NCBI GenBank assembly: GCA_026987115.1
Contig: JALSNF010000045.1
Location: 27,061 to 91,060 of the forward strand
Direction of reading: 5' to 3'
Length of the DNA stretch: 64,000 bases
DNA from: Desulfurobacteriaceae bacterium
GTDB lineage: Bacteria > Aquificota > Aquificia > Desulfurobacteriales > Desulfurobacteriaceae
Program-made: the position numbers and the translations under genes
The notes under the pieces: generated by a model
Told to the model about the DNA's origin: nothing
Seen by the model: only the letters and a program-made list of their open reading frames with translations
The model's database searches: none
In this document: positions 7,587 through 17,492 of the stretch, one piece after another
Layout of the letters: each line of letters starts with the position of its first letter
Numbering within the stretch: the stretch's first letter is position 1

Positions 7587-10264
7587 TTAGATTTAGGAAA
7601 CTAAGTCTTGAAAACTTCCTGTCCCACAAGAGAACCCAAATTGAGTTCTCAGACGAAACTTTCGTTATAGTAGGGAAGAACGCTTCCGGAAAGAGCTCCA
7701 TTATTAGGGGCCTCTTCTTTGGGCTCTTTGGCAGGGACATTAAAGACGGGAAAAAGGAGAGTTTAATAAACAGGAGCTCCAACTTTTCAAGGGTGGAACT
7801 CTCCTTTAACCACAGAGAGAATAACTACAAGGTTGAAAGGGAATTCTCCCTTAAGAGGAACGAAGCGAGGCTTTTCAAGAACGGGAAACTGGTAGCCGCC
7901 AAAGTAAAGAGCGTAGAGAAGTACCTAACCGAAAACTTGGGACTTGAACCTCAAACTCTAAAGAACACTATTTTCGTTCCTCAAGGGGAGATAACCAGAC
8001 TCTTTCAGGGAAGCCCCGGAGAGAGGAGAGAGACCTTAAACAAACTACTTGGTCTTGAAGAGCTCAACAGGAAACACCAAGTAATAAATGAAGTATTAAA
8101 GGAGCTAAAGCACTCTCAGAGTGCCCTTGAAGGGAGCATTCAAAGGCTTGAAGAGGTTAAGAGGAAAAAGACAGAAAAAGAAAGGGAAGTTAGGGAAAAG
8201 GAAGAAACTATTAACTCCCTAACCAAGGAGCTCTCTAAGAGAAAGGAGAGGCTAAAGAGAATTGAAGATGAGATAAAAGAGAAAGAGGAAAAGAGAAGGG
8301 AAGCAGAAAAGTTAAGGGATAAGCTAGAAGAGAAAGCAAGGAGGCTTAAAGGAGTAGAAAGAGACCTTCAAGAGGTTAAAGAAAAGCTAATGGAGCTAGA
8401 AGAGGCAGAGAAGGAAAAGAGCAAGCTAGAAGGGGAAGTTAGTAAGCTAAGGGGGCTTGAAGAGAAGCTTGAAAAGGTAAAGAGGCTTGAAGAGGCAAGG
8501 GAAAGGATAAGGTTTTTAAGGGAAAGGGAAGGGAGCTTAAAGGAGAAAATTAAGGTTAAAAAAGAGCTCTTAGAAGAAGTGCCAAAGCTTGAAATGAGAA
8601 GTAAGGAGCTTGAAGGGGAAATAGAAAAGTTAAGAGGAGAAAAGGAGGAGGCCGAAAAGAGGTTAAAAAAGCTAAGGGAGCTCCTTTCAAGGAAGAGAGA
8701 AATTGAGAGCAAGCTTTTAACCCTTAAAAGGGTAAAAGAGGAAAAGGAGAAAAAGCTAAAGGAACTCTCGGGGAAATACTTAGAAGAGGCGAGGGAGCGC
8801 TTTGAGGAAACTGAGCTAAAGCTGAAGGAGAAAGAGAATTACCTTTCAAACCTGAAAGAGAGACTAAGCGAAGTGGTAAGGAAAGGGAAGCTACTTTCAG
8901 CCTCCGAGAAGGCAAAGTGCCCAGTTTGCGGGAAGCCTATGGAAAGGGAAGAGAAGGAAAAGCTACTTTCAGAGCTCCGAGAAGAGAAAAACTCCCTTTT
9001 AAAAGAGATAAAGGTTTTAGAAAAGGAAGTTGAAAATCTAAAGGTAAGGCTAAAGAGAGAAAGGGAAGAGTTTAACTACGCCCTAAAAAAGGCCTCTCAA
9101 GCCGAAAACCTAAAAAAAGAAATAGACTCACTAAAGGAAGAGATAAGAGCCGTAGAGAAGGAGCTCCCCCAGGTAGAGGAGGAGGCGGTAAAGAAGTTAG
9201 AAGAGAAGCTAAAGGAGCTCTCAAACAGGCTAACGGAAGCAGAAAAAGAAAGGTCAAAAGTCCAAGGGGAGCTCTCAATAAAGAGCAAACACCTTGAGGA
9301 AATTAAAGACATAAAGGAAGAAGAAATTGAAAGCTTAAGAAAAGAAAGACAAGAGCTAGAAAAAGAAGAAGAGAAATTAGCCGGCGAGGTAGGAAAAGTA
9401 GAAGGAGTTGAGCTTAAAGGAGAAATAGAGAAACTCAGGAAGAAAAAGGAAAAGCTAGACAGAATAGAGGGAGAACTTAAAAGTAAGGGCTACTTAGAGA
9501 AAAGACTTAAAGAGAAAGAAAGAGAGCTAAAAGAGCTTAAAGAAGAGTTAAAGTGGCTTGAAGAGCTTATTAAAAAGGTAGGCTTTAAAGAAGGAGAATA
9601 TGAGGAGCTCCTAAAAGAGAAAGAAGAAGAAGAAAGGAAAGAGAAGGAGATAATAGAGGAAATCTCAAGACTTAAAGGCGAAGTAGTAAAGGTTAGAGAG
9701 AGCCTAAAGGAACTGGAAAGAGAGGAGGAAAACCTTCTTAAAGAGAGGAAAGTCTTAGAGGAGGTAAGGAACTCAGAAATCCTCCTTAAGAAACTGGCCT
9801 CAGCCGTCCACCCAAAGACAGGCTTTTTAACTGCAGTTAGAAGAGAGCTCTTGCCTAAAGTTGAAAAGAGTGCAAAGGAGCTCTTTGAGCTTTTTGGCTT
9901 TAACTTCTCCTCCATAAAAGTAAACGAAGACCTCTCAGTAGAAATCATAACTCCCGAAGGGGGTAGCTTCAGGCTAAACGAGCTTTCGGGAGGACAGCAG
10001 GTAGCTTTCGCAATAGCTTTAAGGTTTGCAATGGCTCAACAGTTCTCTGCAGAAACAGGCTCTTTAGAGACCCTCATACTTGACGAGCCTACGGTTCACC
10101 TTGACAGTGAAAGGAAAACCGCTTTAACGGAGCTCCTAACAAAGCTAAAAGGGAAAATTCCCCAAATGGTGATAATAACCCACGACCCGGAACTTGAAAT
10201 AGTTGCAGACAGGTTAATAAAAGTTGAAAAGAGGGGAGCGTACTCGGAGGTAAGTATTGAGTAG
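7583..10264 (+). CDS. rad50: Rad50/SbcC-family SMC-like ATPase with zinc hook
   Basis: Walker A VGKNASGKSSIIRG, long coiled coil, zinc hook CPVCGKPM, LSGGQQVAFAIALRFAMA, LILDEPTVHLD. Confidence 0.93.
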   Translation: MIRFRKLSLENFLSHKRTQIEFSDETFVIVGKNASGKSSIIRGLFFGLFGRDIKDGKKESLINRSSNFSRVELSFNHRENNYKVEREFSLKRNEARLFKNGKLVAAKVKSVEKYLTENLGLEPQTLKNTIFVPQGEITRLFQGSPGERRETLNKLLGLEELNRKHQVINEVLKELKHSQSALEGSIQRLEEVKRKKTEKEREVREKEETINSLTKELSKRKERLKRIEDEIKEKEEKRREAEKLRDKLEEKARRLKGVERDLQEVKEKLMELEEAEKEKSKLEGEVSKLRGLEEKLEKVKRLEEARERIRFLREREGSLKEKIKVKKELLEEVPKLEMRSKELEGEIEKLRGEKEEAEKRLKKLRELLSRKREIESKLLTLKRVKEEKEKKLKELSGKYLEEARERFEETELKLKEKENYLSNLKERLSEVVRKGKLLSASEKAKCPVCGKPMEREEKEKLLSELREEKNSLLKEIKVLEKEVENLKVRLKREREEFNYALKKASQAENLKKEIDSLKEEIRAVEKELPQVEEEAVKKLEEKLKELSNRLTEAEKERSKVQGELSIKSKHLEEIKDIKEEEIESLRKERQELEKEEEKLAGEVGKVEGVELKGEIEKLRKKKEKLDRIEGELKSKGYLEKRLKEKERELKELKEELKWLEELIKKVGFKEGEYEELLKEKEEEERKEKEIIEEISRLKGEVVKVRESLKELEREEENLLKERKVLEEVRNSEILLKKLASAVHPKTGFLTAVRRELLPKVEKSAKELFELFGFNFSSIKVNEDLSVEIITPEGGSFRLNELSGGQQVAFAIALRFAMAQQFSAETGSLETLILDEPTVHLDSERKTALTELLTKLKGKIPQMVIITHDPELEIVADRLIKVEKRGAYSEVSIE

Positions 10265-11942
10265 CCTTTATCTCCTCTTTATCTACCTAGGGGCAGTTAT
10301 ACTCTTAACCCTCGTAGAGTTCTTCCTTAAGAAATTCCTCTTTAAGAGGATAAAAGAGAAAGTAATAACAGACGGAGCAGTTTTAGTAATAATATCCCTG
10401 ATTCTCTTCTGGCTGGGATGGGAGCTCTCAAGCTATTTCCAGAAGTGGTCAGAAAGGGAAGCCTTCAGGAACTTAACCATCTTTGTGTCGGCAGTTTACT
10501 TAACCAGAGCGACCCACCTAATAACCACCCAGAAGAGGTGGTTAAAACTCCTCCCTTACTCCTTCTTCTTCATTGCCTTTATCCTCTCTATAGCCTTTAT
10601 CTATCTGCCAAACATAAACCCTAAACTCCTTACCGGCCTTATTGTCCTAAAAAAAACCTTTATATACTTGGGAGCTCTCTCTGTAATATACGAGCTTGGG
10701 AATTCCCTTAAAAACGAAACCCTGTCTAAAACCATTAAACTAACTGGCTTCATAGTCCTAACGGCACTAATGCTACTTTGGGAGTTGGAATACTTAGAAT
10801 TTAACTTTAAGTCCGTAATAGGCATAGCTTTCTTAGTCTTCCTGACCGTAATATACACGATAGCCTACTCTAAACTTCTACCTAAACTGGCTCAAGAGCT
10901 CTTGAAAGAGCTCCCCAAAAACGACCAAGAAGTAGTTTTAAGAAACAGCAGATACCTTTTAACCATACTCTACTTAGTAGCTTTAATAGAGATATTAAAG
11001 TACTTTTCAAACCTCTCAAAGGTCTTAAACACCGTAGATAACTTCTACCTACTAGATACTGAGCTCGTTAAGATATCAGTTGGAAACATAATTGACTTTA
11101 CGATAACAGCCTCTTTCCTTTTCTCTTTGCTAAACATAGTCAAAAAGCTGGTTAAGATGACTTTCCCAAAGGAGAGAAGGGAAGTTGAAGGAGGCTCTGC
11201 AGAAGCCCTCATATTTAACCTGGGAGTCCTCTTTAACTCGGTAATCCTACTTTCAACACTTGGCATCACTTGGAAGGTAATCTTACCAATAGCGGGAACT
11301 TTAGGCGTTGGCTTAGGATTTGGACTTCAGGCGATAATGAACAATTACGTAAGCGGGTTTATCCTCCTTTTCAGTAAGAAATTAAAAGTAGGAGACATAG
11401 TAGAGCTCCCTTCCATCTCCGTTTCAACCTTGGGGAGCTCCCAGCCAAGCGTTTTCGGAAAAGTTGAAGACATAGGGATACTGTCAACCATAATAAGGAC
11501 AAACGACGGAGTAGAGATATCAATTCCAAACTCAAACTTTATAAGCTCACCAATAGTTAACTTCTCACTCAAAGACCCCTACGTTAGGCTCAAAATTCCC
11601 GTAGGGGTAGCTTACTCTTCAGACCCACTAAAGGTTAAGGAGATAATAAGTAAAACGATTGAGGAGCTCCCCTACATAGTAAGGTTCTTACCTAAAACCG
11701 TAAGGTTTGAAGAGCTCGGAGATAGTGCCCTGATATTTAAAGCAATATTTTGGATAGACATAAGGAAGAACATATGGGTAAGAAACGTAATAAGCGACTT
11801 TTACTACAAAGTGTGGTATAAGCTTAAAGAGGCCAACGTAGAAATACCCTTTCCTCAAAACGACGTGTGGTTTAGAAACAGCCTAAAAGTAGAGATAGAG
11901 AAACCTGGAGGAGAAGGTGATAAAGGTAATTTTAGAACTTGA
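10257..11942 (+). CDS. MscS-family mechanosensitive ion channel
   Basis: GTLGVGLGFGLQAIMNNYVSGFILLFSKKLKVGDIVEL and IPNSNFISSPIVNFS. Confidence 0.9.
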   Translation: MSSLYLLFIYLGAVILLTLVEFFLKKFLFKRIKEKVITDGAVLVIISLILFWLGWELSSYFQKWSEREAFRNLTIFVSAVYLTRATHLITTQKRWLKLLPYSFFFIAFILSIAFIYLPNINPKLLTGLIVLKKTFIYLGALSVIYELGNSLKNETLSKTIKLTGFIVLTALMLLWELEYLEFNFKSVIGIAFLVFLTVIYTIAYSKLLPKLAQELLKELPKNDQEVVLRNSRYLLTILYLVALIEILKYFSNLSKVLNTVDNFYLLDTELVKISVGNIIDFTITASFLFSLLNIVKKLVKMTFPKERREVEGGSAEALIFNLGVLFNSVILLSTLGITWKVILPIAGTLGVGLGFGLQAIMNNYVSGFILLFSKKLKVGDIVELPSISVSTLGSSQPSVFGKVEDIGILSTIIRTNDGVEISIPNSNFISSPIVNFSLKDPYVRLKIPVGVAYSSDPLKVKEIISKTIEELPYIVRFLPKTVRFEELGDSALIFKAIFWIDIRKNIWVRNVISDFYYKVWYKLKEANVEIPFPQNDVWFRNSLKVEIEKPGGEGDKGNFRT

Positions 11943-12876
11943 GCCAGAAGACTTTTACACGATAGTAGGACACCACGAAGAGAACCTAAAGAAACTGGCA
12001 GAAATACTCAATGTAAAGTTAGGCTCAAGGGGAAACGAGATAATGATAAACGGGAGCTCCGAAGGAGAGGAAAAGGCAAGGGAGTTCCTAAAAGGCCTTG
12101 AGGGTATGGTTAAAGCAGGTCATAAACTAACAAAAGCAGATGTGGACATGTACCTTACCCAACTATCAGCAGGAAGGGAAAGTAAAGCGCAAGAGCTGTC
12201 AAAAGACGTAATAACCACCACCTATAGAGGAAAGAAAATCGTAGCAAAGACGCAAACTCAAAAGAGATATGTAGAAGCCATAAGGGGAAACGACATTGTT
12301 TTTGGAGTAGGACCTGCGGGAACGGGGAAAACCTATCTAGCTGTTGCAATGGCAGTTTCCTACTTTAAGAAGGGAAAGGTAAACAGGCTAATTTTAACGA
12401 GGCCCGCAGTTGAGGCAGGAGAAAAACTTGGCTTCCTCCCTGGGACTTTACAGGAGAAGATAGACCCTTACCTGAAACCCCTCTACGACGCTCTGTTTGA
12501 GATGATTGAACCTGAAAAGGTAAACTCTTACTTAGAGAGGAACATATTTGAGATAGCACCCCTTGCATACATGAGGGGAAGGACCTTAAACGACGCCTTC
12601 ATAATACTTGACGAGGCCCAAAACACTACGAGAGAACAAATGAAGATGTTTCTAACTCGCCTCGGTTTTGGCTCAAAGGTTGTCATAACAGGGGACATTA
12701 CCCAAATTGACCTACCGTCAAAAGAGCGCTCAGGTCTCGTTGAGGCACTTAAAATCCTAAGGAGAATTAAAGGAATAGAAGTAATTGAGTTTTCAAGGGA
12801 AGACGTTGTAAGACACAGACTCGTTCAGGAGATAATAAAGGCTTATGAAGAGTATGAAAGAGGACAGGAGAAGTAA
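11917..12876 (+). CDS. phoH: PhoH family ATPase
   Basis: GPAGTGKTYLAVAMAV, LTRPAVEAGEKLGFLPGTLQEKIDPYLKPLYDAL, FIILDEAQNTTREQMKMFLTRLGF. Confidence 0.95.
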   Translation: MIKVILELEPEDFYTIVGHHEENLKKLAEILNVKLGSRGNEIMINGSSEGEEKAREFLKGLEGMVKAGHKLTKADVDMYLTQLSAGRESKAQELSKDVITTTYRGKKIVAKTQTQKRYVEAIRGNDIVFGVGPAGTGKTYLAVAMAVSYFKKGKVNRLILTRPAVEAGEKLGFLPGTLQEKIDPYLKPLYDALFEMIEPEKVNSYLERNIFEIAPLAYMRGRTLNDAFIILDEAQNTTREQMKMFLTRLGFGSKVVITGDITQIDLPSKERSGLVEALKILRRIKGIEVIEFSREDVVRHRLVQEIIKAYEEYERGQEK

Positions 12877-14902
12877 GCTATTAATATTCGGTAGCTTATT
12901 AATTGCAAGCATCTTTACTACTATCTTTATACTGCCTATTAACCTAATAAACCTTCCCTCTTTAAAAGTAGGTCAGAAAAGCCCCGTAAACATAATCTCC
13001 CCGATAACAGCAAAGGTTGTAAACAAGGAGAAGACAAGAGAGCTTAAAGAGAGAGCAAAAAGGCAAGTTCCTCCAATTTACTACTACGACCAAGGGGCAG
13101 AGGAAGAAACTTTCAAAGAGATTAAAAACCTCAAGTTCCTAAATAAATCCCAGAAGAAACTGGTAAAAGAGCTAATAAACTCTTACTACAAAAGAGGAAT
13201 AGTATCTAAAGTGCCAGAAGGCTACACAGAGATAGAAGTTATTGAAGGGCAAACAAAAGAAAGGGTAAAGACAAGTAATTTTTTAAAGGAAGATAATGTA
13301 AAGGAACTCTTTAAGAAGGACTTAGAAAAGCTCTTAGGGGAAAAGGAGATTGCAGAGAAAGTTTCAAACCAGATTAAGTTAAAACCTAACCTTATATACA
13401 ACGAAGAAGAGAGCCAAAAACGCTGGAAGGAGGCAGAAAGTAAAGTAAAACCAGTAGTTATAACCTTAAAAAAGGGAGAGCTCATAGTAAGAAAGGGAGA
13501 GAAAATTACTCCAGAAGTAGAGGAGAAGCTAAAAGCAATAAAAGAAGTTAAGGAAAGGGGAAGGGGTATAAACAAGTACTTATCCCTATTTCTACTTTCT
13601 CTTCTCCTTTATTACTCAGTCTTAAGGATGTACAAGACTTTAAGCCCTTCAGCTTACGATGTAAAGAACCTTATATTCTCCCTCTCGGCAATAACTTTAG
13701 ACATCTTCTTAATAAAGTTTTTCACCTTTCTCTCAAAGCTCATAATTCAGAGCCTCAACTTGCCTGTTGAAAGCTCCCTTATTTACGTTCCACTCCTTTC
13801 GTCTGTAATATTTGCGTCAATGTTCATAAACAAAAAGGTTGCAGTTATTCACTCCTTGCCGGTAGCTTTTATTTCAGGGTTTAACCTGTCTAAGCCCTTC
13901 TTGTTGATAATCCCAATCGTAGTAGGCTCCTTCTTTGCAGCCTTTGACTCAAGGAAGTTTAAAAAGAGAGAGGTAATATACAGAGCAGCCTTAAAGGGAG
14001 CAGGAATTGCATTAATTGTAGAGCTCCTCCTTTACTACTACGCATTTGGAAGCAAACTCTGGTGGAACTTCTCTATTGAAGCCCTCTTAACGGGAGTAGG
14101 AGCTCTCTTAACTGCAATCATAGTTAACGGCCTTAGCCCCTTGATAACCAACCTCTTTAACTTTACAACAGACATAGTCTATATGGAACTTATAAACCTA
14201 AACCATCCCTTGCTTAGAAAGCTGGTCCTTAAAGCTCCTGGAACCTACAGCCACTCTGTTATGGTTGCAACTTTGGCAGAGGCAGCGGCAGAAGCAATAG
14301 GAGTAAACGCTTTACTTGCAAAGGCAGGAGGGCTATTTCACGACATAGGTAAGTTAAAAAACCCTCAAGCCTTTATAGAAAACCAGATGGGGGGAGTAAA
14401 CATCCACGATAAGCTCCCTCCCGAAAAGAGTGCTGCAATACTCCGCTCCCACGTTGAATACGGAGAGGAACTTGGCAAGAAGTACAAACTCCCTCAAAAG
14501 GTAATAGACATAATAAAACAGCACCACGGAACCAAGTTAATGAAGTATTTTTACCACAAGGCAAAGGAGCTCTATAAGGACAAAGTTGACGAGAAAATCT
14601 ACCGATATCCGGGCCCAAAGCCCCAGTTTAAAGAGTCTGGGATAATAATGCTTGCAGATACGGTAGAAGCAGCCGTTCGCTCTATGAAGGAAAGTGGAAA
14701 ACCTTTAGACTTAGAGAAAGTAATCCACAAACTGGTAATGGACACTGTAGAAGAGGGACAGCTAAACCAAAGCGGGCTCTCTTTAAAGGAATTGGGGATA
14801 ATAGAAAAAGTATTTAAAAAAGTCCTATCAGGAATATATCACAACCGAATAGAATACCCAGAAGATGTTAAAAACGATAAAGGGAATATTAAAGGGAATT
14901 AA
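12845..14902 (+). CDS. pgpH: 7TMR-HDED/HD-domain phosphohydrolase (PgpH/YqfF-like)
   Basis: N-terminal extracytoplasmic segment, multi-TM region, HD domain (HSVMVATLAEAAAEAIGVNALLAKAGGLFHDIGKLKNPQ); in-frame alternative ATG at 12854. Confidence 0.9.
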   Translation: MKSMKEDRRSKLLIFGSLLIASIFTTIFILPINLINLPSLKVGQKSPVNIISPITAKVVNKEKTRELKERAKRQVPPIYYYDQGAEEETFKEIKNLKFLNKSQKKLVKELINSYYKRGIVSKVPEGYTEIEVIEGQTKERVKTSNFLKEDNVKELFKKDLEKLLGEKEIAEKVSNQIKLKPNLIYNEEESQKRWKEAESKVKPVVITLKKGELIVRKGEKITPEVEEKLKAIKEVKERGRGINKYLSLFLLSLLLYYSVLRMYKTLSPSAYDVKNLIFSLSAITLDIFLIKFFTFLSKLIIQSLNLPVESSLIYVPLLSSVIFASMFINKKVAVIHSLPVAFISGFNLSKPFLLIIPIVVGSFFAAFDSRKFKKREVIYRAALKGAGIALIVELLLYYYAFGSKLWWNFSIEALLTGVGALLTAIIVNGLSPLITNLFNFTTDIVYMELINLNHPLLRKLVLKAPGTYSHSVMVATLAEAAAEAIGVNALLAKAGGLFHDIGKLKNPQAFIENQMGGVNIHDKLPPEKSAAILRSHVEYGEELGKKYKLPQKVIDIIKQHHGTKLMKYFYHKAKELYKDKVDEKIYRYPGPKPQFKESGIIMLADTVEAAVRSMKESGKPLDLEKVIHKLVMDTVEEGQLNQSGLSLKELGIIEKVFKKVLSGIYHNRIEYPEDVKNDKGNIKGN

Positions 14903-15233
14903 GTACGCCTTAGAAGGCTACCGAGGGGCTTTCAAAGAGGACAAACACTTTAGGATAAACCTCTCCTTAAGCCTTTTGGGTCTTTCTCTTTCGTTAACCT
15001 TTCTCAGCGGCCTAGAAAGGCTCTTTGTAGCCTACGCCAATCTAATGGTTCTGGCATTTGAACTGCTAAATACTGCCGTTGAAAGGGCAGTAGATACGGC
15101 TACCAAAGAGTTTAAGGAAAGTGCAAAACTGGCCAAAGACGCTTCTGCAGCTGCAGTATTAACCGTAGGCTCTTTTGCACTAATTTTAGACTTAATTTAC
15201 ATTTTACCGAAATTAATAGAGGTGATAAGGTGA
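14865..15233 (+). CDS. dgkA: Diacylglycerol kinase (DgkA family)
   Basis: YALEGYRGAFKEDKHFRINL, ELLNTAVERAVD, KLAKDASAAAV. Confidence 0.92.
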   Translation: MLKTIKGILKGIKYALEGYRGAFKEDKHFRINLSLSLLGLSLSLTFLSGLERLFVAYANLMVLAFELLNTAVERAVDTATKEFKESAKLAKDASAAAVLTVGSFALILDLIYILPKLIEVIR

Positions 15234-15463
15234 TGGAAGAGATAGGGAAAACGCTAATAATACTCGGTGTCTTTTTACTCTTTTTAGGCTTACTCCTAAT
15301 TGTTGTCGGTAAAACTTCTCTTCCCATAGGTAAACTCCCCGGAGACATACTGATAAAGAGGGATAACTTCGTCTTCTACTTCCCCTTAGGAACCAGCATA
15401 CTTTTAAGTTTGCTACTTTCCCTCCTTTCCTTCCTCTTTTTCCTGATTATGAGGAAACAATGA
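15230..15463 (+). CDS. DUF2905-like small membrane protein
   Basis: GKTLIILGVFLLFLGLLLIVVGKTSLPIGKLPGDILIKRDNFVFYFPLGTSILLSLLLSLL; probable start at 15233. Confidence 0.85.
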   Translation: MMEEIGKTLIILGVFLLFLGLLLIVVGKTSLPIGKLPGDILIKRDNFVFYFPLGTSILLSLLLSLLSFLFFLIMRKQ

Positions 15464-16650
15464 AAAGGCTTTGTTTAAGCCTACTGTTGGTTTATCTCTT
15501 TATCCTTCCTGCAAGGGGAGAGGTTATAGAGAAAATAGAAATTACAGGCTTAAAGTGGACGAAGAAGGAGCTTGTTTTAAAAGAGCTCCTTTTAAAGCCG
15601 GGAGAGGAGTTTAACCGAGAGCTCCTTAAACTCTCAATTAGAAACCTCTTAAATACTCACCTTTTCTACGAAGTTAAAAGCAAAGTAATAAAGGAAAAAG
15701 GCAAAGTGGTAATCAAACTAAAGCTAAAAGATAAGTTCCCTTTAGTTCCCCTTCCAAGATTTCAGGTTAAGAGCTCAGGGGCTTACAAAGCAGGAATGGA
15801 AGTGAGGGATTACAATCTCTTTGGACTAGGCCACAAGGTATTTATAGGATATGTAAGGTGGTTCAACGAAGACCAACCCTCTAAACACATTTACACCTAC
15901 ACGGAACTTTACAGGATAATAAGAAACAGGGGAAACTTAAGCTTCGGAGTCTTTTACGACGAGTCTTACGAGACAACGACTAAGGGAAAGGAGTTTAAAG
16001 AAAAATTAATAAGAGCTCCCGTAGAAACAACTTTTTACCTAGATAGAGAAAAGGTGAACCAACTCTCAGTAGGAATTGAGAGCTTCTCTTCCTTAAACTC
16101 AGGCTCCGTAAAAGATACAAGATTACAATACTTAACCTTTTCCTTCCTAAAGGACCGTTCAACAGATATGGTCTATTACACAATAGGGAAAAGAGCGAAA
16201 ATCTCCTTTAAACTATCAACTCCGAAAGTTTCCGACTTCTTTACCGGAGAGGTCTTAGGCTCCTTTACTTTCTCAAAAAGGAGGGGAAAGTTAAATACCT
16301 CCACGGTTTCCGCTTACGGAGGAACAAAAGTTGGCTACAGTAGAGAAGGTCTGTACCTAAAAGCCCCTGTTCCCGGCTACTCCCCGGAGAAGGTCTATAA
16401 CAAAAAGTTTTTAGCAGTTAACTACTCTTACCGATTCCCCTTAATAGATAAGTCGGTATTTTTAAAGCCGACCCTTTGGGTGGGGAGCTCCTTTAAAAAC
16501 AGGCCAAGGAAATTACTCTCCTCAGCAGGCATAGAGCTTACCGCTTTCTCGGCAAGGATAGCTGATGGTATCATTAGGTTCAAAATATTTAAAGGAATAG
16601 GAAGGAGCGGAAAAACAGAGAGCTCCTTCCGCCTCTCTTTTAGGTGGTGA
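15460..16650 (+). CDS. Short Omp85-superfamily-like outer-membrane protein (signal peptide, single POTRA-like domain, beta-barrel)
   Basis: Signal peptide MKRLCLSLLLVYLFILPARGE; POTRA-like VIEKIEITGLKWTKKELVLKELLLKPGEEFN; alternating barrel strands ending in aromatic W. Confidence 0.7.
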   Translation: MKRLCLSLLLVYLFILPARGEVIEKIEITGLKWTKKELVLKELLLKPGEEFNRELLKLSIRNLLNTHLFYEVKSKVIKEKGKVVIKLKLKDKFPLVPLPRFQVKSSGAYKAGMEVRDYNLFGLGHKVFIGYVRWFNEDQPSKHIYTYTELYRIIRNRGNLSFGVFYDESYETTTKGKEFKEKLIRAPVETTFYLDREKVNQLSVGIESFSSLNSGSVKDTRLQYLTFSFLKDRSTDMVYYTIGKRAKISFKLSTPKVSDFFTGEVLGSFTFSKRRGKLNTSTVSAYGGTKVGYSREGLYLKAPVPGYSPEKVYNKKFLAVNYSYRFPLIDKSVFLKPTLWVGSSFKNRPRKLLSSAGIELTAFSARIADGIIRFKIFKGIGRSGKTESSFRLSFRW

Positions 16651-17492
16651 AGATGAAAGTAGCGGTAGCCCAGATAAACACTAAACTGGGAAGAGTTAAG
16701 GAAAACGTTGAAAAGTGCCTTGAATTTGCCCTTAAGGCAAAGGAAGAGGGCGCCAAAGTCTGCCTCTTCCCTGAACTTTCACTAACAGGCTACAACATCC
16801 AAGACCTAACCTTTGAAGTAGCTTTAACGGCAGAAAGCCCGGAGCTCATTCCCCTTATTGAGCTAAGTAGGGAAATAGACATAGTCGTAGGTTTAATTGA
16901 AGAAACCCCCGAGCACATTTTCTACAACTCGGCCTTTTACTTATCTGAAGGCAAAGTAAAACACGTCCACAGAAAACTATACCTTCCAACTTACGGTATG
17001 TTTGACGAAGGAAGGTTCACGGGAAGGGGAAAGGAGGTAAAGGTATTTAAAGGGAGACTGGGAGAGAGCTCTATATTTATATGCGAAGACCTCTGGCACT
17101 TTTCAAGCATATACCTTGCATTTATCCAAAAAGCAAAGTACATCTTTGCCCTCTCTGCAAGCCCGGGAAGGGGCTACAGGGAAAAGGGAATGTTTGGAAA
17201 CGCAGAAGTATGGCTAAACATGGGAGAGTTCTATTCAAGGCTGACTGGGAGCTACTTCCTCTACTCAAACAGAGTGGGAGTAGAAGACGGCTTCGTCTTT
17301 TCTGGCAACTCCTTCATTTGCGACCCATACGGAAACGTAATTGCAAAAGCTGGCTCATTTAAAGAGGAGCTTTTAACGGTTGAGTTAAACCCTTCCCTTA
17401 TACGCTCTGCGAGGATAAACCTTCCCCTCTTAAGGGACGAAAGGCCCTTAATGGTGCTTAAGAACCTAAGGAGAATCTTAGATGAGAGATAG
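16644..17492 (+). CDS. Carbon-nitrogen hydrolase (nitrilase superfamily), possible glutaminase partner of NadE
   Basis: FPELSLTGY, HRKLYLPTYGMFDEGRF, FICEDLWH catalytic-triad contexts; overlaps nadE. Confidence 0.85.
   Translation: MVKMKVAVAQINTKLGRVKENVEKCLEFALKAKEEGAKVCLFPELSLTGYNIQDLTFEVALTAESPELIPLIELSREIDIVVGLIEETPEHIFYNSAFYLSEGKVKHVHRKLYLPTYGMFDEGRFTGRGKEVKVFKGRLGESSIFICEDLWHFSSIYLAFIQKAKYIFALSASPGRGYREKGMFGNAEVWLNMGEFYSRLTGSYFLYSNRVGVEDGFVFSGNSFICDPYGNVIAKAGSFKEELLTVELNPSLIRSARINLPLLRDERPLMVLKNLRRILDER

Noticed and set aside
8368-9948. Several antisense ORFs (8368-8712, 8724-8915, 9072-9278, 9097-9312, 9490-9948) opposite rad50
   Set aside because: Ser/Leu/Phe-rich translations of the antisense of a Lys/Glu-rich coiled coil; stop codons are rare there by codon bias, with no family resemblance and no RBS logic.
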